DNA from: Anseranas semipalmata
Lineage: Eukaryota; Chordata; Aves; Anseriformes; Anseranatidae
Assembly (NCBI GenBank): GCA_013399115.1
Contig: VXAA01007187.1
Location: forward strand, 126,474 to 190,473
Direction of reading: 5' to 3'
Length of the DNA: 64,000 bases
This document shows, one piece after another, positions 14,089-25,032 of this stretch; position 1 is the first letter of the stretch, and the number at the start of each line of letters is the position of its first letter. Both the position numbers and the translations under genes were made by a program. A model generated the notes under the pieces. That model was not told the DNA's origin, did no database searches, and was given only the letters and a program-made list of their open reading frames with translations.

Positions 14089-14189
14089 AATCTAAAAATA
14101 TTTTAGTTTTGGCTTATGACCTTCAGTGGTTGCAATAAGAAAAATAACATTCAAGTCATTACACACCTAATTTCCTGAAGACGATCACA

Positions 14190-14195
14190 TTTATT
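14190..14195 (-). terminator. Possible distal poly(A) signal
   Basis: An AATAAA hexamer on the CDKAL1 sense strand about 1.25 kb past the stop. Such hexamers are common by chance in AT-rich DNA, so this is only a candidate for a longer 3' UTR. Confidence 0.2.
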
Positions 14196-15320
14196 GATAT
14201 AATTTACAGGCTGTACTGAAAGCATCATGGCGGAACTTCTTGATTAATTGCCTGTAACTATGATAAATTCTCAACTTAAAAAGTACAAAGCATTCTTCCT
14301 AGGGGATTATTCATCTGCACTGTAGAGCCATGTTTGGAGCCCAGCTCAGTCTGTGTTGGATACTACATAAACATACTAAAAAAAGACAGTTCCTGGTTTT
14401 GAGATTTAAAACAGACTTTGCAAGTGGAAATTTGGATGAAGATCCACAAAGGTGACAAGACATGAGCAAATGAACGACGTCATGTAATCAGCTGCTGGCA
14501 GGACTGCACAGAGTCCAGTCCCTGATTGACCAGCACAACCTCGAGATGCATGAAGATCCTGTCACGACAAAAGTGGCTTACATAACATAATTAAAAATTT
14601 GGAGTGTGTAAAATGTAGCCTTATCAGACAGAGCCATATTGTCTTACAGTATGATCCAATATACAGCTAATATGAGATTCATATTTGGTGAATCTGAGCA
14701 TAATTCTATGTCTACAGAAACTGTATTAAATCCATCCTTTAGGAGAACTCTACCACCAGTACTCCATCTTCTCATTCAATGATAAAAAAAATAACTTTAA
14801 AACTATTTCTATGTAAAAAAATAATTTTTGTTGTATTAACAAAGCCTAGTAACTCTTTCTGAATTCGACAGAGGCAAGATGGCAGGCCAAAAATTCTTTC
14901 AGACTTAACAGCAAAATCAATAGCAACAAATGACGAACTTTAATGGCCCAGCAGTGCTTGATTCTAATGTAAAAAGACATATCAAACCATCACACTGCAT
15001 TAAGCAAAATCTTTAAGGAAGTTATAAATGTTCTGCTCATAAAAGATTACCAACAACACTAAATGGAAAGATTTCTTCTAAGCTTCATGAATTTCCTGCA
15101 TGCGATTTTACCTGCCACATAAGTTACAAAAAGAGTAGCAATGCAAACATTGCATCATTTTAGAGAAAAGAAGAGGAGGAACGATGCAAGAAACTGTTCT
15201 ACCAAACAAAGTTCTCAAACTTCGGCTAATACATCTCCCTAGAGCTTATTAGCATTCTCTCTGATGAATGACAGGAAAGGCATAGTATCATAGTACAAAT
15301 TATTGCCCAATTTATATCAG

Positions 15321-15360
15321 TTTTTTTCTTTTTCTTTTTTTCTTTTTTTTTTTTTTTTTG
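15321..15360 (+). repeat. T-rich tract next to the CDKAL1 3' end
   Basis: About 40 nt of T with scattered C; on the CDKAL1 sense strand it reads as an A-rich tract about 50 nt past the AATAAA signal. It could cause internal oligo(dT) priming in cDNA data. Confidence 0.85.
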
Positions 15361-15411
15361 GAGAGAGAACGGTTGGTAAGAGTGTTTCTTTTGAAGATTT
15401 TATACAGCAGT

Positions 15412-15417
15412 TTTATT
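15412..15417 (-). terminator. Proximal poly(A) signal of CDKAL1
   Basis: The minus strand reads AATAAA 24 nt after the TGA stop. Cleavage 10-30 nt further on would give a 3' UTR of only about 40-60 nt. A strongly A-rich stretch on the sense strand follows (15360-15321). Further AATAAA hexamers on the same strand occur at 14195-14190 and 13847-13842 and could serve longer transcripts. Usage cannot be judged from sequence alone. Confidence 0.5.
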
Positions 15418-15441
15418 GTTTTCATAAAAGCTTCATTCAGT

Positions 15442-15648
15442 TCACATATCTGTTTTCATTCCTCCATAGTAAACCATAACAAGAACTGCCAGTAGAGCCA
15501 GGCTGACAGACAGTATCTTCAGTCCACTTCCTTCTTGTTGCCATGGGAGCTGCAAAACCATCCGGGAGCTGAATGATGTTTTCACTGGGATCTCAGCAGA
15601 AGGATGTGCTTTCCAGTTTGCACCGTTCTGTGGTGTGTGTCTGAACTC
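15442..15648 (-). CDS. CDKAL1: CDKAL1 terminal coding exon: linker and C-terminal membrane anchor
   Basis: The last coding exon has 68 codons and a TGA stop at 15444-15442. The acceptor is CTTCACAG before 15648. It begins EFRHTPQNGANW, a poorly conserved polar linker. It then has the SSRMVL segment that is also present near the mammalian C-terminus, followed by a hydrophobic helix of about 19 residues, ILSVSLALLAVLVMVYY. A short tail GGMKTDM follows. In mammals this helix is a tail anchor that holds CDKAL1 in the ER membrane with its catalytic part facing the cytosol. One lysine precedes the helix, consistent with that topology. The linker differs much more from mammals than the TRAM exons do, and the lumenal tail seems a little longer. 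The open frame extends upstream of 15648, but that part is intron, shown by the acceptor and the phase match with the preceding exon. Confidence 0.88.
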   Translation of the reverse strand, partial: EFRHTPQNGANWKAHPSAEIPVKTSFSSRMVLQLPWQQEGSGLKILSVSLALLAVLVMVYYGGMKTDM

Positions 15649-17803
15649 CTGTGAAGAAATGCATGTATTAAGACGAAACTGTGCTATGTATTTCTGAATG
15701 TACATATCAAACACAAATAAAATCTCCCCTTTGCATTGAGGTTCAAAATAATATCCCCTTTCAAGGCAACCAACAATTCAACCTGCACTGCATCAACATC
15801 AGGTCATCTGTGTCTTATACAGAATTCTTACCAATGCCATACAAAGTCAATCTTTCTAATGAAATTAACTGCCAAATCAATGAAGCCGTCAGCAACAGAA
15901 ACAAATCTCCAGAACCTATTGTCATCAAAGAGAGTTGTTTAAGGATTATTTTTTTATTTATTTGTTTTGCTGCTATCTCACTACTCTCCCACTTTTGGTC
16001 TCTTCAAAAGAAATTTCTAACTAGTGATAAAGGGGACCACAACACAACAATCCTTTGCATAGCAGGGCTCTTCTGAAGTCAATCATCACCTCCTGGTGTG
16101 CCAGCTCAGCGATGCTTGAAAATCCTCCCACAGGTCTTTTCCTTTCCCCTGACTCACAGGAGGCAGCTGTGCTAAAACACTCACCTTCTCATTCAGCATA
16201 TTGCATCCGAGTTCTCTGCTGTGTCTGCCATTACCGTTCTCAACCTGACTGCAAGTACCAAGATCCTCCAGAACATGAGGACTTTTAATGGCAGCACAAT
16301 TTATAGATGTTGAGCCACTGTTTCAGCTTAAAATCCAAGTAGAAAGAATAAGCTGTCTTCTGTCTTGCCACCTTGTTCAGTTCAGCATGCTAGCCATGTA
16401 GATACTCAAAAATAAAAGCATTTATCAAAAATGTAATCTGGTGACATTTGCAAGAGGCGTAAGTGGAAAAGCAAGTAAAGGGTGTAATTAAACAAAGGTG
16501 GAATGATCTTGCAATATTTCTTTCTTCCTCCTTCTATTCAATAATCTCCTAGGAATTCAACTGAACTCAGTCTGGTTTTTAATTGGTTTGAATTTTTTTC
16601 TAGGTAAAAAAGGATTTTGATGAATTTTTTTTCCTTCACACCCATAAGATACCTATTGGATAATCTCATATTTCCAAGCAGCGGAAACAGGATCACATGA
16701 AAGTATAGACCAGATGTTTGACTCCCTTTTTCACCAAACGTATTTCTGGGCAAACTCAAAGAAATATCAAAGCTCCAAGACATGTGCCTGCCCATGAAAG
16801 TGTAAGAGCACAATTCAAACTGTATGTAACGGTCTCCTGTTTTCCATTTCAGGAATCAGTATAGTAATTGCAGAAGGAAAGTAATGATTACTACTGGTTA
16901 GGTAAGCAAGCATCAAAGGGGCAAATGACAGCCTGACGTAAGTGCTGTTCTAACATCTGAGGTATTGTTGATTTAGATCACAATTCACACAGGTGGAGGG
17001 TTACTGAACAAGTGACCTATGAAAGGAGGATGGCTTCTTATATGTACTGCACCCAGAAGATTATCAACTGGGTAAAGAGAAGAAAAGGAAACAGGTAAGC
17101 AAATCAGGGCATAGCTGTCTGCGGTGTAAGGCATGATAACAATTCTATTCCTGGACTTCAGCCTATGTTGTGCAGAGTATGTTAGCTTCATCAAAACTAT
17201 CTATCAACAAACTGCTTCATATTGTTAATTAATTACAATCAATTCCTAAAGCACCTGAATTTTTAGTTACTGGCCACAGCTATTTTAACCCTTAAAATCA
17301 AAGCTGGTTAATTTGTATGCAGACTAAACTGGAAACCACAGAGTATCAACTATTAAGGATGATTTTATATATATGAATCAAAACTCATCAGCAACATATT
17401 TTTTTTAGAGATTTACAAAACCTTTCTCTTCTTTGCAGGTTTCACAAATCCCTACCGATCTAAGGTGCATAATTTATGGTCATGCCCAGTTTTCCTATGT
17501 ATTTTTGGTATGTTAACACTAAAGTATAAGGTGATTAAAAGAATGGATAAGGCAGTAAAAATATCAATACAACCTAAGATTGATTTATTCTGATATTTAA
17601 TTTTTGCTGACTCATGACTTTTCAAATTTGGCTGACTACAACCAGATTGCAAACTCCTGATTAAATATTTCTAAACAGTTTGATAATCAGTAAAGTCCTG
17701 AACATTTACTTGTACAAAACTAGATACTATCTGTCAGAAAACAGACAAAATGGCCAGTACCTCAGTACCTTGTAACACTCTCCTCCATGCTCCTCTTCAT
17801 GCT

Positions 17804-17859
17804 CAGTCTGACTCACAAGTCTTACGACTCACAGTCTGACTCACAAGTCTTACGAGGTA
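17804..17859 (+). repeat. 28-bp direct duplication at a CR1 junction
   Basis: The 24-nt string beginning CAGTCTGACTCACAAG occurs at 17804-17827 and again at 17832-17855, giving a period of 28 bp. The ACAAGTCTTACGA part of the unit corresponds to CR1 sequence (compare ACAAGTCTTATGA at about 22197 in the other copy), so the duplication spans the 5' end of the CR1 insertion. Confidence 0.85.
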
Positions 17860-18265
17860 CGGCTGAGGGAGCTGGGGTTGTTCAGCCTAGAGAAGAGGAG
17901 GCTCAGGGGTGACCTGATCGCTCTCTACAGGTACCTTAAAGGAGGCTGTAGTGAGGTAGGGATTGGTCTCTTCTCCCACGTGCCTGGTGACAGGACGAGG
18001 GGGAATGGGCTAAAGTTGCGTCAGGGGAGGTTTAGGTTGAATATTAGGAAAAACTTCTTTACCGAAAGGGTAGTTAGGCATTGGAATGGGCTGCCCAGGG
18101 AAGTGGTTGAGTCACCATCCCTGGAGGTCTTTAAAAGACGTTTAGATGTTGAGCTTAGAGATTTGGTTTAGTGTGGGCCTTGTTAGAGTTAGGTCAGAGG
18201 TTGGACTAGGTGATCTTGGAGGTCTCTTCCAACCTGAACGATTCTGTGATTCTGTGATTCTGTGA
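17841..18265 (+). mobile_element. CR1 LINE, strongly 5'-truncated
   Basis: About 0.43 kb of the 3' end of CR1. It carries an uninterrupted reading frame for [20 protein letters not shown] through [18 protein letters not shown] (stop near 18171), then the 3' UTR with GGACTAGGTGATCTTGGAGG. It ends in three copies of ATTCTGTG at 18241-18265. The intact frame suggests a relatively young insertion. It lies antisense to CDKAL1. Confidence 0.94.
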
Positions 18266-18356
18266 CTTCCAATATACCTGTCTCTGTGAGACTGGGGATA
18301 GCCAGCAAAGCATCCCAAACATAAGTTACAACTTCTAACAAGTTTTGAGGGACTTG

Positions 18357-18398
18357 ACTTCTTCTTCTTCTTCTTCTATTTATTTATTTATTTATTTT
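18357..18398 (+). repeat. (CTT)n(TATT)n simple repeat
   Basis: About seven CTT triplets followed by about five TATT tetramers, 90 nt beyond the CR1 3' end. Confidence 0.85.
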
Positions 18399-21300
18399 AC
18401 TAATGGTTAAACACATTCATGTTTCATGCATACTTTCATGTCCCTGTGCAGTAGTTTTCAGTAGTGATTTCACTGGCACTTCATTTCTGTTTCGCAGTTT
18501 TTCTGGTTTCCAATATATAACCAAATAGTCTCATCTTGTTAGAATTATTTTGATCATGAGTAGCCTATTCTGCTCTTGTTTTCTATTATATTTTCTTAAA
18601 CCTCTATTGCATTATGCAATACATATGGATTACATAGTGCCGCACAGTGTTAGTAGGACAGAACAATAAAAGAGATTTTAGCAAGGTTTACGAAGTTCCA
18701 GTGGTGGTGAGCCCCACTATCCCCACTGCCAGTTGTCCTCAGTGCTACTTCATGAGAGTAACTCGGCATGTAAAGTTGTGAGAACCGTTTCCTTCCTTAT
18801 TTTACCATATTCACTATAAATTGGATGATCATACTGATACACTCAACCCTTTTTAAAGGGTTTCTGTATATGAGAGCTTCTCTTACAGCATTTTACCTAT
18901 ATTGAAACTTAACTGGGCTGGAGGTACAATTCTTACAATTTTACTATGCTTTTGTTTTCCTTCCTTCTACCTTGCATTTTGAACTCTGAGGCATTTCTTT
19001 CTACTGGCAGTCACATAAAACGTTTGCACAAAACTCTTGCATTTGCACAGTATCTCAGATCCTTAAGAGACTGTCACACACTTGAAGCCAGAAGTCGTTA
19101 TTTCAATAGATGCATATTAGGGTTTTTACATGAAATGCTACTCCTATTACCTTGCTGACCTGAATTCTTAACAAATTTTATAATGGATTAAGATATTCTT
19201 ACACAGACAAAAAGATCACAATTTGCAAACTAAAGTGACCCTTTTCTTTAAGATGTACTTCACAGTTTATCACTTAAAATACTACTGCATTTCTGTTTGA
19301 TAATGTGCATCTCTTCAGATGATCCTGTCAAATATTGTTTTTCTTTTTTTCAAGGGAAGTAATGAATATTTTCATCTGATCCTTATTTCCCAAGAACTAA
19401 ACTCTAGTTTGCCCCAATACTCTGTCTTGCCACCCTGACACACTCCCTTCCTTGAAAATTTCTGTCATTATCATCACAGAAGATGCACTGTGTAAAAGGG
19501 TATATCTGGTTCCCTGTAACTGAAAGGCTCCTTTAGAAAATGCCAGTCTTTTGTCCATCCTGCAATTTGTACAACAGCTTTTAAAACCATGATAATCCCT
19601 CAGAGACGCCTGCAGGTAGATGCCCCTTCCTAAGAATCTGTCCTGCAGCTCTGTAAGGCACAGCACAAAACTCTCAATGGGAAGAAAAAAGAGCTGGGCT
19701 AAACTGAACACATTCTTGCACTCTGTCAAGCCTGAGCAAAGGCCTGGAGTGGCCCTCAGTGCAGTCTGTTAAACACTGATGTGCCTGTCTAGAATATAAT
19801 CTGTTCTTACTAGCATATAACTCTCACATTACCAGGTGTGCTAGTGGAAAACACTGCATATACATTTTTATTTGGGCAAAAAGTCCTTCTGTAGGCTCCA
19901 TCTGAGAAACCAATTTTCAAGTAAAGAATACAGTATATACTGTAGTATATGTTGCATGCACAGAGAAGGAGTGGAGAGAATGGCGTTACACAAACCAAAA
20001 CTAAAACCATGCATTCTAGGATAGACGAGACAAATTACAGTAGCTTCTTTGGGTTGTCATATCACCTTCAGAGTGTGCAATACTGAAGTGCTATATTCTG
20101 AGATCCTCATAATAATTTTTCTTTTCCCTAAAGCTCTCCATCTAGTGTGCCTTGAAGAACTATTCAAGACACCTGCAGAACATCTTTCATAAAACCAAGT
20201 TCATGAGAGCTCCTTTATGCAACTTTGATGTAAAAAACCTGGGTGGAGACAAAGATCTCATTGGTTGAAATGGCAGTTACACTGGTCCCTCCCTCTGTGC
20301 CCTGACTTTATCAAAGTATTAATTCTGTAAGGCCCTTATTTGTATCTCTAGATAAAATATTTGTATTATATTTGCTTTTCAAGGAATTTTCAAGGTATTT
20401 CTGTAATGTTCTGAACTGATATGACTGATGATATTTACCATTCACTAGTAAGAGTGCAACAGTTTCTTAACCTGAGCTCACAAACGCTTTCGTAGCTGCA
20501 AGACTTGGGAAGATTAGCATAATGACTCAGTTCAGTGGAATTTAGAACTGAATCCAAAGACTCTTTTTTATCTGAAAAATACGTAGAGGAAATATTGAAG
20601 AAGTTTCCAGAAATACGTATTCATACTAATTTAAGCCTTGCTCAGCCATAAACTCTTGGGTAGACTTGTTATTAATAAAGAGCACTGCTCTCACTAGAAA
20701 GGACCACAATGAAGGAAAAGGTACTCTAAGATTTAAGCCTACATACTGTTAATCAAAATAAGGGGAGGAGGGGAAATTATCAAACTGAAATGCAAAGAAG
20801 ACACTTTAAGCTAAGCATCTTGTATTTCCATGGAGGCAGCCTTTCATCTTATTTTGGCAGCCACAAAGTAAACACAAGACTTTGCTAATAAAGTATAATA
20901 TAAATTATTAAACCATCTAGTGTATGATCAAATGCATTTCAGATTATTTTTTGAATAATTCTGCCTTGACGACTGCCAGGAGTTATATATTTTGTGTACT
21001 CTTGCACAGACCCGTTGATTGCTGTCTTTCTGAAGCTTCGGTCCCAGACTTAAACTGCTATGCATGAAAGAAATGTATAATCACATCAAAACTAAGATTT
21101 GGCATCTGTCGATCACAGCCTAGCTTTTTGTAGTATCTCACTTCATGTTAGTCAACAAAGATATGATAGCAACTCTTTAGCTCTGAGCTGTTTTAATAGA
21201 TTCAAAACATTTCTTACATGCAAATTTGTTTTATGGCTCAGGGGCACTGTTAGAGCTTGAAGTGTTAGCTAACTGCTGTGAAAAACTACTTGACTGAGCA

Positions 21301-21442
21301 TATCTCAAGATAAATTAGACTTCTGAATCTTTTAGCCCAACCAAGTACGTTTTACACACTTGTACCATTGGGTTTAAAAATATGGACTTTTATATAATCA
21401 TGCACAACAAGTGTGTGTGACAAATTAGAAGAAAACATCTAC

Positions 21443-22610
21443 AGGAAGGGCTGGAGGGTGGACCTGGGAAACTACAGGCCTGTCAGCCTGACTTCGGCGC
21501 TGGGGAAGCTCATGGAGCAGATTATCTTGAGTGTCATCACGCGGCACTTGCGGGACAACCAGGTGATTAGGCCCAATCAGCATGGGATTATGAAAGGCAG
21601 GTCCTGCTTGACGAACCTGATCTCCTTCTGTGACAAAGTGACACACTTAGTAGATGAGGGAAAGGCTGTGGATGTGGTCTACCTTGACGTCAGTAAGGCT
21701 TTTGACACCGTTTCCCACAGCATTCTCCTGAAGATGCTGCTCATGGTGCTTGGACTGGTGTACACTTCGTTGGGTTAGAAACTGGCTGGGTGGCCGGGCC
21801 CAAAGAGTTGCGGTGAATGGAGTTAAATCCAGTTGGAGGCCGGTCACTAATGGTGTCCCCCAGGGCTCAGTANNNNNNNNNNNNNNNNNNNNNNNNNNNN
21901 NNNNNNNNNNNNNNNNNNNNNNNNNNNNNNNNNNNNNNNNNNNNNNNNNNNNNNNNNNNNNNNNNNNNNNNNNNNNNNNNNNNNNNNNNNNNNNNNNNNN
22001 NNNNNNNNNNNNNNNNNNNNNNNNNNNNNNTGTGGCCAGCAGGACTCGGGAAGTGATTGTCCCCCTGTACTCGGCTCTGGTGAGGCTGCACCTCTCAAGT
22101 ACTGTGTTCAGTTTTGGGCCCCTCACTCCAGGAAGGACATGGAGGTGCTGGAGCGTGTCCAGAGAAGGGCAACAAAGCTGGTGAGGGGTCTTGAGAACAA
22201 GTCTTATGAGGAGCAGCTGAGGGAGCTGGGGTTGTTTAGCCTGGAGAAGAGGAGGCTCAGGGGCAACCTTATTGCTCTCTACAGGTACCTAAAAGGAGGC
22301 TGTAGTGAGGTGGGGATTGGTCTTTTCTCCCACGTGTCTGGTGATAGGACAAGGGGGAATGGGCTAAAGTTGCACCAGGGGAGGTTTAGGTTGGATATTA
22401 GGAAAAACTTCTTTACTGAAAGGGTTGTGAGGCATTGGAACAGGCTGCCCAGGGAAGTGGTTGAGTCACCATCCCTGGAGGTATTCCAAAGATGTGTAGA
22501 TGTAGAGCTTAGTGATATGGTTTAGTGGAGGATTTGTTAGTGATAGGTCATAGATTGGACTAGGTGATCTTGGAGGTCTTTGCCAACCTAAATGATTCTG
22601 TGATTCTGTG
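21443..22610 (+). mobile_element. CR1 LINE with reverse transcriptase domain, interrupted by an assembly gap
   Basis: The longest CR1 copy in the window. The left part encodes reverse transcriptase motifs: NYRPVSLTSALGKLMEQI, NQHGIMKGRSCLTNL, and the motif A region VYLDVSKAFDTVSHS (21677-21721). A frameshift near 21770 precedes [16 protein letters not shown] and NGVPQGSV. The sequence then enters an N gap. The right part resumes at [17 protein letters not shown] and runs to the ORF2 end (VESPSLEV) and a 3' tail ATTCTGTGATTCTGTG at about 22594-22610. Its 3' half is very close to the 17841-18265 copy, so both belong to one subfamily. It is antisense to CDKAL1. Confidence 0.94.
21873..22030. other. 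Assembly gap (158 N)
   Basis: A run of 158 N inside a CR1 element. Judged from the CR1 protein layout (compare the 7441-8352 copy), roughly 450 nt should separate the two flanks, so the gap is probably mis-sized. Confidence 0.99.
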
Positions 22611-23023
22611 TTAAAATATACATTACATATCCTACTGTGCCATTTGAAATTCTGGGCTATTACACTTTGGAGGCATTTTTCAGATTTAAAAAACAAACAG
22701 TTACTGCAGGACACATAGATTACACATTGGAAAGATAGGTAAATTAAATTTTATTGAATAGGTCCGGAAGACACATTTAGTTCTGTAGGTATAGTAAGAA
22801 AGTTCCTTTGATTTATTACTTACTAAATTCTATCAACTTCCTTCTGCAAATGTGGAGTGCTGATCTCCAAGCAGAAAATAAATGGCACACAAAATATTTT
22901 TCTAATGGAATTACACGATAATTCCCATATGAAACATCCCTGCCACCACATATCCCAGTAAATGCACAGTGCTGTGTTGTTAAGAGAAAACACTGTCTAC
23001 AAACATGCTTGCATGGATGTTAT

Positions 23024-23716
23024 ACAGAATCACAGAGTGGTTGAGGTTGGGAGGGACCTCTGGAGATCACCTAGTCCAACCCACCTGCCAAGCAGGGTAA
23101 GCTAGAGCACGTTGCACAGGATCGCATTCAGGCAGGTTTTGAACATCTCCAGAGAAGGAGACTCCACACCCTCTCTGGGCAACCTGTTCCAGTGCTCTGT
23201 CACCCTCACAGTAAAGAACTGCTTTCTCATACTCAGACAGAACTTCCTGTGTTTCAGTTTGTGCCCGTTGCCTCTTGTCCTGTCGCTGGGCACCACTGAA
23301 AAGAGTCCGGCCCCATCCTCTTGACAGCCTCCCTTCAGATATTTGTACACATTGATAAGATCCCCTCTCAGTCCTCTCTTCTCAAAACTAAACAGGCCCA
23401 GCTCTCTCAGCCTCTCCTCGTATGAGAGATGCTCCAGTCCCCTAATCATCTTCGCAGCCCTCCGCTGGACCCGCTCTAGAAGCTCCATGTCCCTCTTGTA
23501 CCGGGGAGCCCAGAACTGGACACAGTACTCCAGGTGTGGCTCACCAGGGCTGAGTAGCTGGCAACACTCTTCCTAATGCACCCCAGGATACCATTGACCT
23601 TCTTGGCCACAAGGGCACATTGCTGGCTCATGGTTAACCTGCTGTCCACCAGCACCCCCAGGTCCTTCTCCGCAGAGCTGCTTTCCAGCAGGTCAGATCC
23701 CAACCTGTACCATTCC
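23024..23716 (-). mobile_element. CR1 LINE fragment, minus strand, different subfamily
   Basis: Read on the minus strand, it encodes [20 protein letters not shown], then, after a short internal loss around 23560, [20 protein letters not shown] and [18 protein letters not shown]. Its 3' end at 23024 reads CTCTGTGATTCTGT. The terminal part of ORF2 ([12 protein letters not shown]) differs from the two copies at 17.8 and 21.4 kb, pointing to another CR1 subfamily. It has the same orientation as CDKAL1. Confidence 0.92.
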
Positions 23717-24110
23717 TAGGAACTCATTGATTCCAAATACACATGGAGTTTACTTATTCATTTTAAGAAATGTGAAACCTTGAAAAAATAATTAAAGAAA
23801 CCGTCCACTTTTGCAAAGGGATCTTCATATTGTTTCTTCTTTTTGCGTGCATATATACATGTGTGCGTGCATGTGTGTGTGGTGTATGAGCATGTGCTTT
23901 AATATATCATGGAGAGGATAGAACTGAACTAAAGGCAAAATACAAATTTAATATTAATTTCTCAGTAAACGGTCAGAGTCTTAGCGATAATTAGGATTCT
24001 TAATCTGTTATCCCCAAATCATTACCACTAAAGTTATAGCAGGAAAATAAATTAACCAAAGCATTGTGCAAATAGCTGTCACTAGTCACTAAAACTCTTT
24101 TACTGTCTGT

Positions 24111-24519
24111 CATAGGATCCTAGGATAATTCAGACTGCGTCTAGTTCATCCTCCTGCTCAAAGAAGGGTCAGGTATGGCCCAGTCTACTCCAAGGACAGA
24201 GACTGCACGGCGCTTCTGGGCTGTTGTTCGACTACTTGACTGTCTTCACAGGAAAAACGTTTCTCCTTATATCCACTCTGAACCTCTTATTTCAACTTAC
24301 GCCCACCGTCTCTTGTCCTCCCATAATCACCACTGTGAAGCATGTGGCTTTGTCTTCTCAATAATCTTCCCAAAGGCACTGGGAGGCTTCTGTTAAGTCC
24401 TCCTGAAGACACCCCTTCTCCACGCTTGAACAAGTCTGGTCCCTCAGCCTCTCCTCACAGGCCAAGTACTCCAGCCCCTGACCATCCTGATGACCATATG
24501 CTGAATTTGTTCCAGTTAT
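24111..24519 (-). mobile_element. Old CR1 LINE fragment, minus strand
   Basis: The plus strand shows the complement of a CR1 3' region in degraded form: CATAGGATCCTAGGATAATT, TCATCCTCCTGCTCAAAG, the CGTCTCTTGTCCTCCCAT box and the CCTCAGCCTCTCCTCACAGG box, ending near 24519. Many substitutions compared with the neighbouring copy suggest a clearly older insertion. Confidence 0.8.
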
Positions 24520-24938
24520 CAATACAATATTTACATCAAGATCACTACACATGACCCTATCAAATCAGGTCAGCAATACTTCTAGCAGCTGGACCATGCT
24601 CAAATACAAACTTAAAATACATTTAATAATGGGAGGATATGAATAGACTGACTTTAAGCTCAGCTCCATCAAATCTGACAGTTTCTTCCAAGTTTGTCAT
24701 TCTTTATGGAGATCATCTTTAGCTATGGCCATGACTTTCTGTCCATGTCACACAGACGCACCTCTAGAACATTAACAATTAATTCAAACTTTAACATTCC
24801 CATGTAAGAGTCTAAAAGAAATCAACTCTCCCTCTGTAAGCTACTGCACTTGAACTCACCATTGCTGTAAGGCTTCACTGGTATTTTTTCTTGGCAGACA
24901 TACCTTTGCTCTCTTCAGTGTTCTTAGGGTAGGACCTT

Positions 24939-25032
24939 AGAATCATAGAATATCCTGAGTTGGAAGGGACCAATAAGGATCATCAAGTCCAACTCCTGGG
25001 TCCATACAGGACCACCCAAAAATCAGACCTTT
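24939..25032 (-). mobile_element. Short CR1 3' fragment, minus strand
   Basis: Plus-strand AGAATCATAGAATATCCTGA, then AAGTCCAACTCCTGGGTCCA and ACCACCCAAAAATCAGACC, is the reverse complement of a CR1 3' UTR. Only about 94 nt are present. Confidence 0.88.

Larger units (their letters stand above)
8365..15310. other. Intergenic, no recognisable gene
   Basis: Contains a pyrimidine-rich stretch at 10551-10600, a 16-bp perfect palindrome at 9705-9720, a (TTG)n/(TTTG)n repeat near 14059-14088 and ordinary AT-rich DNA. No coding or RNA gene was recognised on either strand. Confidence 0.6.

Noticed and set aside
15312..15648. Terminal exon plus A-rich tract as a processed CDKAL1 retrocopy
   Set aside because: A proper acceptor precedes the exon and two further exons lie upstream with introns in phase, so this is the native gene.
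15681..16076. 131-codon plus-strand frame next to the terminal exon
   Set aside because: Antisense intronic DNA with no recognised domain.
21647..22184. Open frames of 144 and 159 codons across 21.7-22.2 kb
   Set aside because: They cross the run of N, so their continuity is artificial; the real parts are CR1 or its reverse strand.
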